From: Stutzerimonas stutzeri
Lineage (GTDB): Bacteria; Pseudomonadota; Gammaproteobacteria; Pseudomonadales; Pseudomonadaceae
Length of the DNA: 64,000 nucleotides
Assembly (NCBI RefSeq): GCF_024448895.1
Contig: NZ_JAMOIC010000002.1
Location: 62,001-126,000 of the forward strand
Direction of reading: 5' to 3'
The notes beneath the pieces were generated by a model. That model was not told the origin of the DNA. It ran no database searches and was given only the letters and a program-made list of their open reading frames with translations. Every line of letters starts with the position of its first letter. Positions within the stretch are counted from its first letter, which is position 1. Shown one piece after another: positions 1 to 10,106 of the stretch. Both the position numbers and the translations under genes were made by a program.

Positions 1-690
1 GGGCTGGTGCCGCAGGAATTGTTCAATGAAGGCTTCGAGAGCGTCTGGGCAACGGTGCGTTTCTCACGCGGGCTGTTCGGCAAAGCGCCGAACGATGCCT
101 ATCTGGAAAAGCTGCTGCGTGATCTCTCGCTGTGGGACAAAAAGAGCGCGCGCATCATCGAACTGTCTGGCGGCATGAAGCGGCGGGTGATGATCGCCAA
201 GGCGTTGTCGCACGAACCGAGCATCCTGTTTCTCGATGAGCCCACCGCAGGGGTCGACGTCGAGTTGCGCCGTGATATGTGGGAAATGGTGCGTCGGCTG
301 CGCGAGCGCGGCGTGACCATCATTCTCACCACCCACTACATCGAAGAGGCCGAGGAGATGGCCGACCGCATCGGGGTGATCAGCAAGGGCGAGATCATCC
401 TGGTCGAGGACAAGAAGGCATTGATGCAGAAACTCGGCAAGAAGCAGCTGACCCTGCATTTGCAGCGACCGTTGGCAGAAATTCCTGCGGATCTGGCCGG
501 CTATCCGCTCGAGCTGGTCGATTCGGGCAATCAGCTGGTGTTCACCTTCGATGCTCAGCATGAAGACACCGGTATTGCCGAGCTGCTCAGGCGGCTGGCG
601 GCCCACGGCATCGATTTCAAGGATCTGCAATCGAGCCAGAGTTCGCTGGAAGAAATCTTCGTCAGCTTGGTAAAAGGCAGCCGCACATGA
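1..690 (+). CDS. ABC transporter ATP-binding protein (5' truncated)
   Basis: ATPase subunit of an ABC-2 type exporter. The reading frame is already open at base 1, so the N-terminus with the Walker A motif lies outside the window. Visible are the signature LSGGMKRR, Walker [13 protein letters not shown] and the switch histidine in [11 protein letters not shown]. After these comes a C-terminal extension of about 90 residues, usual for drug or polysaccharide-type exporters. The stop overlaps the start of the next gene by four bases (ATGA), so the two are translationally coupled. Its best family match is the YadG/CcmA-type ATPase group. The substrate cannot be told from the sequence. Confidence 0.93.
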   Translation, partial: GLVPQELFNEGFESVWATVRFSRGLFGKAPNDAYLEKLLRDLSLWDKKSARIIELSGGMKRRVMIAKALSHEPSILFLDEPTAGVDVELRRDMWEMVRRLRERGVTIILTTHYIEEAEEMADRIGVISKGEIILVEDKKALMQKLGKKQLTLHLQRPLAEIPADLAGYPLELVDSGNQLVFTFDAQHEDTGIAELLRRLAAHGIDFKDLQSSQSSLEEIFVSLVKGSRT

Positions 691-1448
691 ATTTCCACGC
701 AATTCGCGCCATCTACCTGTTTGAACTGGCGCGCACCTGGCGCACGTTGCTGCAGAGTATCGCAACGCCAGTCATATCCACGTCGCTGTACTTCGTGGTG
801 TTCGGTTCAGCCATCGGTTCGCGGATGGAGGCGATGCACGGCATTCCGTACGGCGCCTTCATCATCCCCGGCCTGATCATGATGGCGTTGCTCACCGAGA
901 GCATTTCCAATGCGTCGTTCGGCATCTACATGCCACGCTATTCAGGGACCATCTACGAGGTGCTGTCGGCACCGGTGTCATATCTTGAGATTGTCATCGG
1001 CTATGTCGGCGCAGCGGCGACCAAATCGATCATTCTCGGGCTGGTGATCCTGCTGACGGCGCGATTGTTCGTCGACTACGAGATTGCCCATCCGTGGGTG
1101 ATGGCGCTGTTCCTGGTGCTCACCGCGGTCACCTTCTGCCTGTTCGGTTTCATCATCGGCATCTGGGCGGATGGCTGGGAAAAGCTGCAGATCGTTCCAT
1201 CGCTGATCGTCATGCCGCTGGCCTTTCTTGGCGGCAGCTTCTACTCCATCGAAATGCTTCCGCCGGTCTGGCAGAAGGTCACGCTGTTCAATCCGGTGGT
1301 GTACCTGATCAGTGGATTTCGCTGGAGTTTCTACGGGGTCTCCGACGTAAACGTGGGGATCAGCCTGGCGATGACGCTCGGCTTCCTGGCGCTTTGTCTC
1401 GGGCTGATCTGGTGGATCTTCAAGACGGGGTATCGGCTGAAGAACTGA
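687..1448 (+). CDS. ABC-2 type transporter permease (YadH-like)
   Basis: Membrane subunit of 253 residues partnering the upstream ATPase, with an ATGA overlap. It has about six hydrophobic segments, for example around residues 20-45, 55-75, 100-130, 140-160, 170-190 and 225-248. The ABC-2 layout is clear: a short cytoplasmic N-terminus and the conserved [13 protein letters not shown] stretch before the last segment. It resembles YadH/NodJ-type permeases. Exporter function is inferred from the family; the substrate is unknown. Confidence 0.92.
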   Translation: MNFHAIRAIYLFELARTWRTLLQSIATPVISTSLYFVVFGSAIGSRMEAMHGIPYGAFIIPGLIMMALLTESISNASFGIYMPRYSGTIYEVLSAPVSYLEIVIGYVGAAATKSIILGLVILLTARLFVDYEIAHPWVMALFLVLTAVTFCLFGFIIGIWADGWEKLQIVPSLIVMPLAFLGGSFYSIEMLPPVWQKVTLFNPVVYLISGFRWSFYGVSDVNVGISLAMTLGFLALCLGLIWWIFKTGYRLKN

Positions 1449-1468
1449 GACAAGTAGAGACCTGATGC

Positions 1469-1765
1469 CTAGCGGCCAAACTGCTTTTCGCACGGAATGC
1501 CGTCGCCATCTCCGTCCATCTTTGTATTGGGGCAGTTGCGAATGAAGAACCTGGCTTCTTCATAAGAGCGCATCTGGCTGCAGTGCTGGCGGCCATCACA
1601 ATTGAATGTCTGGGCTGGCGCAGATCTATTAGCGGTGAGCTGGCTGTTTTGGTTTTGAGTACTGATAACCGGGCTGGAGCTGGAGCCCCAAGGCAGGCTC
1701 CAGGTGCCAGTGAAATAGCCATAACCGAGATAAACCAGAGCCGCGATAACCAAGAACTTGCGCAT
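1469..1765 (-). CDS. Excalibur calcium-binding domain protein
   Basis: A 98-residue protein with an N-terminal hydrophobic segment (residues 4-17) that acts as signal or membrane anchor. A Ser/Gln/Asn-rich linker follows, then a C-terminal Excalibur domain (about residues 54-95) with two cysteines (CDGRQHC), a third in IRNCPNT and the hallmark DGDGDGIPCE. The Excalibur motif is an EF-hand-like calcium site found in exported nucleases and surface proteins. No nuclease domain is present here. The gene converges on the ABC exporter. Role unknown; probably envelope-located. Confidence 0.85.
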   Translation of the reverse strand: MRKFLVIAALVYLGYGYFTGTWSLPWGSSSSPVISTQNQNSQLTANRSAPAQTFNCDGRQHCSQMRSYEEARFFIRNCPNTKMDGDGDGIPCEKQFGR

Positions 1766-1875
1766 GCCTAAATCCTTTTAATGCGTACGATGTTTACGGG
1801 CGATGTGCCGGCGCGGAAGCGTAACGGCATCAGTTGTTTAGCGAAAGGGCCTCAGAAACGTTTCACCGAGGCAAT

Positions 1876-1915
1876 AAAAAGCCCCGCGCAGCTCTCGCTG
1901 GCGGGGCTTTTTTCT
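1876..1915 (-). terminator. Rho-independent terminator of metK
   Basis: GC-rich hairpin with arms AGCCCCGC and GCGGGGCT around a short loop. T/A tracts lie on both sides, so it could work in both directions. It lies 15-55 bases past the metK stop codon. Confidence 0.85.
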
Positions 1916-1929
1916 GGCTGCGGTCTGGG

Positions 1930-3120
<1,191 letters not shown>

Positions 3121-3134
3121 CTATCGGTTCCTAA

Positions 3135-4136
3135 TTACCGGTGGGTGAGTCGGCTGTCAGGAGCGGGCCGGGAAAAGTACCGGGCCTGGATCTGAAAACC
3201 GTTCTTCAAGCCAATGTAGAGGCTCTCGCCGGGCGTGAGCCCCGCGGCATCGGCCCAACGGGCCAGATCGTCCTGTTCAAAGCCCAACCACAGATCGCCG
3301 CAGGCCTCCCTGGCCCAACTCTGGTTGTGGCTGCACAGTTCGGTGACCAGCAGGCTTCCGCCTACGTTCACCAGCCGTGCCAGTTGCTTGAGTGCTTCAC
3401 CCGGCGCGGCCAGATGATGCAAAACCATGTTCAGCACAACGCAGTCGGCTGACGGACATTCGTCCTGCAATGCGTCAGCAAGTTTCAGTTCGACATTGCC
3501 AAGTGCGTCGCGCTCGCAGCGCGACCGAGCCAGTTCGAGCATTGCCGGACTGTTGTCCACCGCGACCACTCGAGCGAATCGGTGTGCGAGTTCAGGCAGA
3601 AAGCTGCCATCTCCGGGGCCGACTTCAAGTGCGGTGGATTCTGCAGAAAAATTCAGTGCATCGAGCAGCGCGACAACGCTATCGCGGTACTGCGGGAAGC
3701 CGGCGATCATGTCCTGCCGTGCCTGAAAGCTGCCGGCCATCCGTGCGAAAAAGTCTTCGCTGGCTGCGCTGCGCTGGGCATGCACCGCCCCGATGCGCGC
3801 CTGCACGTCGAGTGGCAGGCTCAGCTGGTCCACTTCGTCCAGCAGCGCGGCATGCAGCTTGCCGCCGAGGCTGTCGGGTTGGGGCAGGGCGCGGCGGTAG
3901 AAGATCGCGTTGCCTTCCCGACGGGTCGCCAGCAGGCCGGCTTGAGTCAGCACCTTGAGGTGATGGCTGATGCCGGATTGCCCCGTGGCGAAGATCTGCG
4001 CCAGTTCGAGCACGCCGAACGAGTCGTTGGCCAGCGCGCGCAGAACGTTCAGGCGCAGCGAATCGCCGCCGGCCTTGCACAGGGCGGCGAGCTGGTCACT
4101 GTCGTCTAAGGAGATCTGGGGAATGCGCAGGCTCAT
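3135..4136 (-). CDS. sahR: ArsR-family regulator fused to SAM-methyltransferase fold (SahR-like)
   Basis: A 333-residue two-domain protein. Residues 12-85 form an ArsR-type winged helix (GVLELAQIFATGQSGISHHLK). Residues 150-295 form a class I methyltransferase fold with the glycine-rich loop EVGPGDGSF (171-179) and VVAVDNSPAML. Proteins of this design next to metK or ahcY are SahR: an ArsR repressor whose methylase-like domain senses S-adenosylhomocysteine and controls SAM-cycle genes, as established in Desulfovibrio and predicted across Proteobacteria. The gene sits immediately upstream of metK. Assignment to SahR rests on architecture, context and the palindrome in front of it. A catalytic methyltransferase role is less likely but not excluded. 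Confidence 0.85.
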   Translation of the reverse strand: MSLRIPQISLDDSDQLAALCKAGGDSLRLNVLRALANDSFGVLELAQIFATGQSGISHHLKVLTQAGLLATRREGNAIFYRRALPQPDSLGGKLHAALLDEVDQLSLPLDVQARIGAVHAQRSAASEDFFARMAGSFQARQDMIAGFPQYRDSVVALLDALNFSAESTALEVGPGDGSFLPELAHRFARVVAVDNSPAMLELARSRCERDALGNVELKLADALQDECPSADCVVLNMVLHHLAAPGEALKQLARLVNVGGSLLVTELCSHNQSWAREACGDLWLGFEQDDLARWADAAGLTPGESLYIGLKNGFQIQARYFSRPAPDSRLTHR

Positions 4137-4175
4137 AGGCCGCGCAGTCTAGTCGGTCGTTTTTCGTCCAGCAAT

Positions 4176-4203
4176 GGCAATATCAAAAAGTTTTGATATT
4201 GCC
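4176..4203 (-). promoter_or_regulatory. sahR: Candidate SahR operator
   Basis: Perfect inverted repeat with 13-base arms (GGCAATATCAAAA / TTTTGATATTGCC) separated by two bases. It lies about 40 bases upstream of the sahR-like start codon, where a promoter operator is expected. The AT-rich ATATC core is the kind of site used by ArsR-family dimers, and it stands out in otherwise GC-rich sequence. Binding is inferred. Confidence 0.75.
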
Positions 4204-4213
4204 GGCCGGTAGG

Positions 4214-4816
4214 TCATTTGATCAGGCTGTTAATGCCCATCCCGCAGGAGACCAGTCCAAGCCCGAGCAGGAAGAAACTCGGCAGTAGCGCCAGTACCCG
4301 CTGCAGCCCATCGTGGCTGGCCAACCGTCGGAATACCAGGCTGTAAGTCACCAGTACGGATATGTCGACCAGCGCCCAAATGGCGATCAGGGTCATGGCC
4401 TGGGGCGCGAAGGGTTGTGCCGGCAGGATGAAACCTGGCAGGAAGGCGAGAAAGAACAGGATGTCCTTTGGATTGGAGAGCCCCACCGCCATCGCCCGCC
4501 AGAAGTAGTGCGATTGTGGCCGCGGGATCTCTGCTTCGTCCTCGCCGCCACCGCAGAGGCCATCGGCCCCGAGCCAGATGAGGTAAAGCCCGCCGATGAC
4601 CTGGCCCCATTCCAGGATCACTGGTTGCAGGTCCAGTGCGAGATAGATCAGCACCAGCGCGGCAATCATCAGCAGTTGAGCGGAAAGCACGCCGCCAAGG
4701 ATGGTCCAGGCCGGCCAGCTGCGCCTGGCATCGGCGATGACCAGCGCCACCACGGGGCCGGGGGAGGCGATCAGCAGGGCGACGGCGGCGGCGAACGCGA
4801 GATAGGTGGCGTTCAT
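4214..4816 (-). CDS. LysE/RhtB-family amino-acid exporter
   Basis: A 200-residue inner-membrane exporter with about six hydrophobic helices. It opens with the LysE-type MNATYLAFAAAVALLIASPGP, where the ASPGP turn is a family hallmark. The start at 4816 is chosen over an upstream in-frame start because its ATG overlaps the TGA of the oxygenase gene (ATGA), the typical sign of translational coupling. The family exports amino acids or derivatives. Coupling to an amino-acid-oxygenase-type gene suggests the exporter removes that enzyme's product, which is inference. Confidence 0.85.
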   Translation of the reverse strand: MNATYLAFAAAVALLIASPGPVVALVIADARRSWPAWTILGGVLSAQLLMIAALVLIYLALDLQPVILEWGQVIGGLYLIWLGADGLCGGGEDEAEIPRPQSHYFWRAMAVGLSNPKDILFFLAFLPGFILPAQPFAPQAMTLIAIWALVDISVLVTYSLVFRRLASHDGLQRVLALLPSFFLLGLGLVSCGMGINSLIK

Positions 4817-5709
4817 AGCTCGGTTACCAGCTCGAAGATGCGCGACTGCTTGCCCAGCCGCTCGGTGTAGAAACGCAGGTTGCAACTGGCGAAGGTTCGC
4901 TGCATCCAGCGGTCGCAGCCGTCGAAGTTGGCGGTGAAGGGGCTGCGGGCATGGGCGGTGCGGCGGTTATCGATGACCAGCAGGTCGCCCTTTCGCAGCC
5001 GCACCGGCTCGACCACGTCCCAGGCGATGCCGCGAAGCCGTTCCAGCGCATGCTGCGCGCGGTCGCTATAGGCCACCATGAACTGCGGATCGAAGCGTAT
5101 GAATGGACAATCCGGGTCGCCGTACAGCACCGTCTGGTGCTTATTGATGTCGATGCGCTGGTTCTTCTCGTTGGCGCCGTAGTCTGAGAGAAAGTTGTAA
5201 GGCTCGTTGAGGAAGAACAATTGGTCTGCGTACGTCAGGCGCTCGATGATGCGCTGGGCCGAGGCGATGTATGTGACGGCTTCGGCGGCGGGATCCTGCC
5301 GCAGGCAGAGCAGCAGCAGGTAGTCCGGTTGCACAGCGTGGAAAGCGTTTTCGGTGTGCAGGTCCAGTTCAGTGTCGAAGCTGTCAGAGGTCGCCGCCCG
5401 GGACTGCATCTGCTGCGGGAAGAAGTTGTTGACGATGCAGCCTCCCGATTCCTGCACGTAGCCGATGGGTTCGCCAAGCAGTGCCGTGGCCTGAAGCAGC
5501 AGGCGCTCACTGGTATCGTCAGGCTTGGAAAGTTCTGCGCGAGAAGCGGGCGTCGCTGGGATGTCGCCGATCGCCAGCTCTTCCAGCAGGAGGAATCCCT
5601 TGGGGTTGCCGAACAGTTTGAAGTCGAGAAGCTGCGCCATTTGCGCCTGATCGAGCCCCCCATGACGAATGCTGGCAGATAAAAGTTGGTCAAATTCGCG
5701 ATTGGGCAT
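4813..5709 (-). CDS. Clavaminate synthase/AsnO/VioC-type Fe(II)/2-oxoglutarate oxygenase
   Basis: A 298-residue non-haem iron dioxygenase. The metal triad looks intact in the HxE variant seen in clavaminate synthase, AsnO and VioC: His118 and Glu120 in LDLHTENAFH, and His253 in NRRTAHARSPF. Arg267 sits 14 residues beyond, where VioC places its 2-oxoglutarate ligand. These enzymes hydroxylate free amino acids at the beta carbon. Start 5709 is preferred because GGAAGGAT precedes it; a longer in-frame start at 5820 has no ribosome site. It is coupled to a LysE-type exporter and divergent from a LysR regulator. The substrate is not evident. Confidence 0.82.
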   Translation of the reverse strand: MPNREFDQLLSASIRHGGLDQAQMAQLLDFKLFGNPKGFLLLEELAIGDIPATPASRAELSKPDDTSERLLLQATALLGEPIGYVQESGGCIVNNFFPQQMQSRAATSDSFDTELDLHTENAFHAVQPDYLLLLCLRQDPAAEAVTYIASAQRIIERLTYADQLFFLNEPYNFLSDYGANEKNQRIDINKHQTVLYGDPDCPFIRFDPQFMVAYSDRAQHALERLRGIAWDVVEPVRLRKGDLLVIDNRRTAHARSPFTANFDGCDRWMQRTFASCNLRFYTERLGKQSRIFELVTEL

Positions 5710-5843
5710 GTCATCCTTCCCTAGCCTTATACAAGGCATAAGCCTCTTTTTCTTGAGTCGATGCCATCGCAGTACTGGCCCGAATGCGGGCGAGTATTGG
5801 TGGGGGTTGGAGGGTTGCAAAATGGAAAAAACGGCCTGCTCCG

Positions 5844-5858
5844 ATGAGTTTTACTCAT
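5844..5858. promoter_or_regulatory. Palindrome in the oxygenase–LysR intergenic region
   Basis: ATGAGT-TTT-ACTCAT, perfect six-base arms, overlapping the first possible start codon of the LysR gene. LysR-type regulators bind interrupted palindromes between divergent genes, so this could be an autoregulatory site. Evidence is positional only. Confidence 0.35.
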
Positions 5859-6795
5859 GCCAGAGTCGCCCCGCATGACGTTGCGAATGCCGCCGCTTTA
5901 TGCGCTGCGCGCGTTCGAGGTGGCGGCCCGCTTTGGGTCCTTTACCCAGGCCGCGGAAAGTCTGTGCATCACCCAGAGTGCAATCAGCCGGCATGTGAAG
6001 ACGCTGGAGGAAAACCTGGGCTGTCAGCTGTTCGAGCGTCGCGGCTCGCGTTTGGCACTGACCGATACCGGGCGGCTGCTGGCGCAGGAGCTCAAGGTTG
6101 GCTTTCGCACCATCGAGAATGCCTGCATCGCCGTGAACCGCCAGCGAGACGCGCTGCGGCTGAAGGCGCCTTCAACCCTGACCATGCGCTGGCTGCTGGG
6201 CGCACTCGACGACTTCCATCTCGGTCACCCGCAAGACCGGGTCCAGCTCACCAGCGCCTGGATGGATCTGGATGCGGTGGATTTCCACAACGAGCCCTTC
6301 GACTGCGCCATCCTTCTTGGGCATGGCGGGTTTCCAGCGGACTGGAACCGGATCAAGCTGTTCGATGAGTGGCTGGTGCCAGTCTGTTCACCGGATTTTC
6401 AGGGTGGCTCACCCTGGACGGCCGAGCGGCTTGCCAATGCAGAGCTTATTCACCCATCACGTGATTGCCGTGACTGGCGCCGCTGGCTGCAGCGCGTTGG
6501 TCTGGTGGATGCCGTGGCGTGGCAGCAAGGCAAGCTGTTCGACACTCTGGAGCTCGGGATATCAGCGGCGGCGCAGGGGCACGGGATTTCCATTGGCGAT
6601 CTGGCACTTGTGGATGCGGAGCTGCAGAAGGGCTCGCTGATGCTGCCGTTCGGCCAGGCAGTCCGTTCCGGTGACAGCTACTATCTGGTCTGGCCTGCTG
6701 CTGGGGAGACATCAATGACACTGACGCGCATGAAGGATTATCTCCTGCAGCATCTGCCCGACGTTGGCAGTCGTGGTGTCACGCTGCTCGACTGA
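5857..6795 (+). CDS. LysR-family transcriptional regulator (GcvA-like)
   Basis: DNA-binding regulator with the LysR winged helix at residues 10-70 (FTQAAESLCITQSAISRHVKTLE, read in two parts). A type 2 periplasmic-binding effector domain occupies the rest. The LRAFEVAARFGSFTQAA beginning is GcvA/AmpR-like. It is transcribed away from the oxygenase–exporter pair across about 150 bases, the usual arrangement for a LysR regulator and its target. The exact start is uncertain: ATGs at 5857, 5875 and 5887 are all in frame and none has a clear ribosome site. Confidence 0.9.
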   Translation: MPESPRMTLRMPPLYALRAFEVAARFGSFTQAAESLCITQSAISRHVKTLEENLGCQLFERRGSRLALTDTGRLLAQELKVGFRTIENACIAVNRQRDALRLKAPSTLTMRWLLGALDDFHLGHPQDRVQLTSAWMDLDAVDFHNEPFDCAILLGHGGFPADWNRIKLFDEWLVPVCSPDFQGGSPWTAERLANAELIHPSRDCRDWRRWLQRVGLVDAVAWQQGKLFDTLELGISAAAQGHGISIGDLALVDAELQKGSLMLPFGQAVRSGDSYYLVWPAAGETSMTLTRMKDYLLQHLPDVGSRGVTLLD

Positions 6796-6914
6796 GGCTC
6801 CGTGCAGCGAAGCGGCCTTTTATTCAATCATTGCCCCGTCCGCCCCGGTAGGGGAAAATGGCCGCCTTTTTCCGCCCCCTTCGTTTCAGAAGCTACCCCG
6901 CAGGAGATTCAGCG

Positions 6915-8912
6915 ATGCCCAGCCGTCGTGAGCGAGCCAATGCCATCCGCGCCCTCAGCATGGATGCCGTGCAGAAAGCCAACAGCGGCCACCCGGGTGC
7001 CCCCATGGGCATGGCGGACATCGCCGAGGTTCTCTGGCGCGATCACCTGAAGCACAGCCCCACCAACCCGCTATGGGCGGACCGCGACCGCTTCGTGCTG
7101 TCCAACGGCCACGGCTCGATGCTGATTTATTCGTTGCTGCACCTGACCGGTTACGACCTGTCCATCGACGACCTCAAACAGTTTCGTCAACTGCACAGCA
7201 AGACCCCTGGCCACCCGGAACTCGGCTATACGCCGGGAGTCGAGACCACTACCGGCCCGCTGGGTCAGGGCCTGGCTAACGCTGTCGGTTTCGCCCTGGC
7301 AGAAAAGGTGATGGCCGCGCAGTTCAACCGCGACGGGCACAAGATCGTCGATCACCACACCTATGTATTCATGGGTGACGGTTGCCTGATGGAGGGCATT
7401 TCCCATGAAGTCTGCTCGCTGGCAGGCACTCTGGGCCTGAACAAGCTGATCGGCTTCTATGACGACAATGGCATTTCCATCGATGGCGAAGTCCATGGCT
7501 GGTTCACTGACGACACACCGCGCCGTTTCGAATCCTACGGCTGGCAGGTGATCCGCAACGTCAACGGCCACGATGCCGAGGAGATCCAGATTGCGCTCGA
7601 GACTGCGCGCAAGAGCGATCGTCCGACACTGATCTGTTGCAAGACCGTGATCGGCTTCGGTTCGCCGAACAAGCAGGGCAAGGAAGAATCCCACGGTGCC
7701 GCTCTGGGCGACGCCGAGATTGCCCTGACCCGCGAAGCGCTGGGTTGGACTCACGGCCCATTCGAGATTCCCGCCGAGATCTACGCCGAGTGGGACGCCA
7801 AGCAGAAGGGCGCCGACGCCGAAAACGAGTGGAACAAGCGATTCGCCGCCTATGAGACCGAATTCCCGGCGCTGGCGTCCGAGTTCAAGCGCCGCATGGC
7901 GGGCGAGCTGCCGGCTGACTTCGCCGAAAAGGCCAGCGAATTCATTCGTGAAGTCGCCACCAAGGGCGAAACCATCGCCAGCCGCAAAGCCAGCCAGAAC
8001 TGCCTCAATGCATTCGGCCCGCTGCTGCCAGAACTGCTAGGCGGTTCGGCGGACCTCGCCGGTTCCAACCTGACCCTGTGGAAGGGCTGCAAGCCGGTGG
8101 TTGCCGAGGATGCCTCCGGCAACTACATGTACTACGGCGTGCGCGAGTTCGGCATGGCCGCGATCATGAACGGCGTCGCCCTGCACGGCGGCCTGATCCC
8201 TTACGGCGCGACCTTCCTGATGTTCATGGAATACGCCCGTAACGCGGTGCGCATGTCGGCGCTGATGAAGTTGCGCGTGCTCTACGTGTTCACTCATGAC
8301 TCCATCGGCCTGGGCGAAGACGGCCCAACGCACCAGCCGGTCGAGCAGCTGACCAGCCTGCGCACCACGCCGAACCTGGACACCTGGCGCCCGGCCGACA
8401 CCGTTGAATCCGCAGTCGCCTGGAAGCATGCGGTCGAGCGCAAGGATGGCCCGAGTGCGCTGATCTTCTCGCGTCAGAACCTGCCGTATCACATCCGCGA
8501 CAACGAAACCGAGTCGTCCATTTCCAAGGGTGGTTACATCCTCAAGAATTGCGTCGGCGAGCCGGAGCTGATCCTCATCTCCACCGGTTCGGAAGTCGGT
8601 TTGGCCGTTCAGGCTTACGACAAGCTGACCGAGCAGGGCCGCAACGTACGTGTCGTGTCGATGCCGTGCACCAGCGTTTTCGACGCCCAGGATGCCTCCT
8701 GGAAGCAGCACGTGCTGCCGGTCGAAGTCGGCGCGCGTATCGCCATCGAGGCGGCGCATGCGGACTACTGGTACAAGTACGTCGGGCTCGACGGTCGCAT
8801 CATCGGCATGACCACCTACGGCGAGTCGGCCCCGGCCGGTCAGCTGTTCGAGGAATTCGGCTTTACCGTCGAGAACATCCTCGCGGTCGCCGAAGAGCTG
8901 CTGGAAGACTAA
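6915..8912 (+). CDS. tktA: Transketolase
   Basis: Thiamine-diphosphate enzyme of the pentose phosphate pathway that moves two-carbon ketol units between sugar phosphates. The 665-residue length is typical. It has the N-terminal [20 protein letters not shown], the thiamine motif GDGCLMEG…YDDN (about residues 155-185) and the C-terminal transketolase domain. The start at 6915 follows CAGGAG; the frame is open further upstream but without a ribosome site. It begins the tkt–epd–pgk–fba run conserved in Pseudomonas. Confidence 0.97.
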   Translation: MPSRRERANAIRALSMDAVQKANSGHPGAPMGMADIAEVLWRDHLKHSPTNPLWADRDRFVLSNGHGSMLIYSLLHLTGYDLSIDDLKQFRQLHSKTPGHPELGYTPGVETTTGPLGQGLANAVGFALAEKVMAAQFNRDGHKIVDHHTYVFMGDGCLMEGISHEVCSLAGTLGLNKLIGFYDDNGISIDGEVHGWFTDDTPRRFESYGWQVIRNVNGHDAEEIQIALETARKSDRPTLICCKTVIGFGSPNKQGKEESHGAALGDAEIALTREALGWTHGPFEIPAEIYAEWDAKQKGADAENEWNKRFAAYETEFPALASEFKRRMAGELPADFAEKASEFIREVATKGETIASRKASQNCLNAFGPLLPELLGGSADLAGSNLTLWKGCKPVVAEDASGNYMYYGVREFGMAAIMNGVALHGGLIPYGATFLMFMEYARNAVRMSALMKLRVLYVFTHDSIGLGEDGPTHQPVEQLTSLRTTPNLDTWRPADTVESAVAWKHAVERKDGPSALIFSRQNLPYHIRDNETESSISKGGYILKNCVGEPELILISTGSEVGLAVQAYDKLTEQGRNVRVVSMPCTSVFDAQDASWKQHVLPVEVGARIAIEAAHADYWYKYVGLDGRIIGMTTYGESAPAGQLFEEFGFTVENILAVAEELLED

Positions 8913-8917
8913 CGAGT

Positions 8918-8976
8918 AGCTGCAAGCCACAAGCTACAAGCTGCAAGCCGGGTCATCCGCGTTTCTCTTGCAGCTT
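8918..8976. repeat. Inverted/direct repeat element between tkt and epd
   Basis: AGCTGCAAGCC occurs twice in direct orientation (8918-8928 and 8939-8949). AAGCTGCAAG (8938-8947) is matched by its inverse CTTGCAGCTT (8967-8976), leaving a 19-base loop. This looks like a REP-type intergenic palindrome. It may attenuate or stabilise the tkt–epd message. Confidence 0.7.
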
Positions 8977-9002
8977 GAGGCTTGAAGCCTGGAGCTCCGC
9001 TT

Positions 9003-10046
9003 ATGCTCAACCGACCCTACCGCATCGCGCTCAACGGCTATGGCCGTATTGGCCGTTGCGTGTTGCGTGCTTTCTACGAGCGCGACGCCGCGTTCGATTT
9101 CGAAGTTGTCGCCCTCAACGACCTCGCCGATATGGCGAGTCTCGAATACCTCACTCGTTTCGACTCCACCCATGGCCGGTTCCCCGGTGACGTGGCGGTG
9201 GAGGGCGACTGCCTGCACATCAACGGCCATTGCGTGAAGGTACTGCGTCATTCGACGCCGGAGGCGGTCGACTGGCGTGCGCTGGGTGTAGACCTGGTGC
9301 TGGAATGTTCTGGCGCCTACAACACGCGTGCCGGAGGGCAACGCTTTATCGATGCCGGCGTTCCACGGGTATTGTTTTCCCAGCCCATGAGCGGCGCCGC
9401 GGATGTGGATGCGACGGTGGTGATGGGTATCAACCATGAGCAGCTGACCGGCACCGAGCGGCTGGTGTCCAACGCATCCTGTACCACGAACTGTGGTGTG
9501 CCGCTGCTCAAGCTGCTCAATGATGCGATCGGCCTCGACTACGTTTCGATCACCACTATCCATTCGGCAATGAACGATCAGCCGGTCATTGACGCTTATC
9601 ACCATGACGATCTGCGCCGCACCCGCTCTGCGTTTCAATCAGTGATCCCAGTGTCCACCGGGCTTGCGAAAGGCATTGAGCGACTGTTGCCGGAACTCTC
9701 GGGGCGGATTCAGGCCAAAGCGGTGCGGGTGCCCACGGTGAACGTGTCTTGTCTGGATATCACCTTGCAGATGTCCCGCGATACCGATGCTCAGACGATC
9801 AACCGGATCCTGCGCGAAGCCGCGGAGTCCGGGCCGTTACATGGCCTGCTTGCTTACACCGAGCTGCCCCATGCCAGTTGTGATTTCAACCACGACCCGC
9901 ATTCGGCAATCGTCGATGGCAGCCTTACACGGGCGTCAGGGCCTCGATTGGTGAACCTGTTGGCCTGGTTCGACAATGAATGGGGTTTCGCCAACCGTAT
10001 GCTCGATGTGGCCGATCACTATTTGCGCGTGGCCCATCGCGCTTAG
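9003..10046 (+). CDS. epd: Erythrose-4-phosphate dehydrogenase
   Basis: A 347-residue NAD-dependent dehydrogenase of the GAPDH superfamily. It oxidises erythrose 4-phosphate to 4-phosphoerythronate in the DXP-dependent pyridoxal phosphate pathway. It has the Rossmann start IALNGYGRIGR and the catalytic cysteine in SNASCTTNC. It has the Epd neighbourhood: transketolase upstream and phosphoglycerate kinase downstream. Start 9003 follows GGAGCT; an earlier in-frame ATG at 8982 lies inside the repeat element. A GAPDH role is possible in principle, but the context favours Epd. Confidence 0.92.
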   Translation: MLNRPYRIALNGYGRIGRCVLRAFYERDAAFDFEVVALNDLADMASLEYLTRFDSTHGRFPGDVAVEGDCLHINGHCVKVLRHSTPEAVDWRALGVDLVLECSGAYNTRAGGQRFIDAGVPRVLFSQPMSGAADVDATVVMGINHEQLTGTERLVSNASCTTNCGVPLLKLLNDAIGLDYVSITTIHSAMNDQPVIDAYHHDDLRRTRSAFQSVIPVSTGLAKGIERLLPELSGRIQAKAVRVPTVNVSCLDITLQMSRDTDAQTINRILREAAESGPLHGLLAYTELPHASCDFNHDPHSAIVDGSLTRASGPRLVNLLAWFDNEWGFANRMLDVADHYLRVAHRA

Positions 10047-10106
10047 CCGACAGGCTTGGAGCCGCAGCTCGACAACATCGCCGTTCTTGAACTTAAGGAA
10101 GATCAC

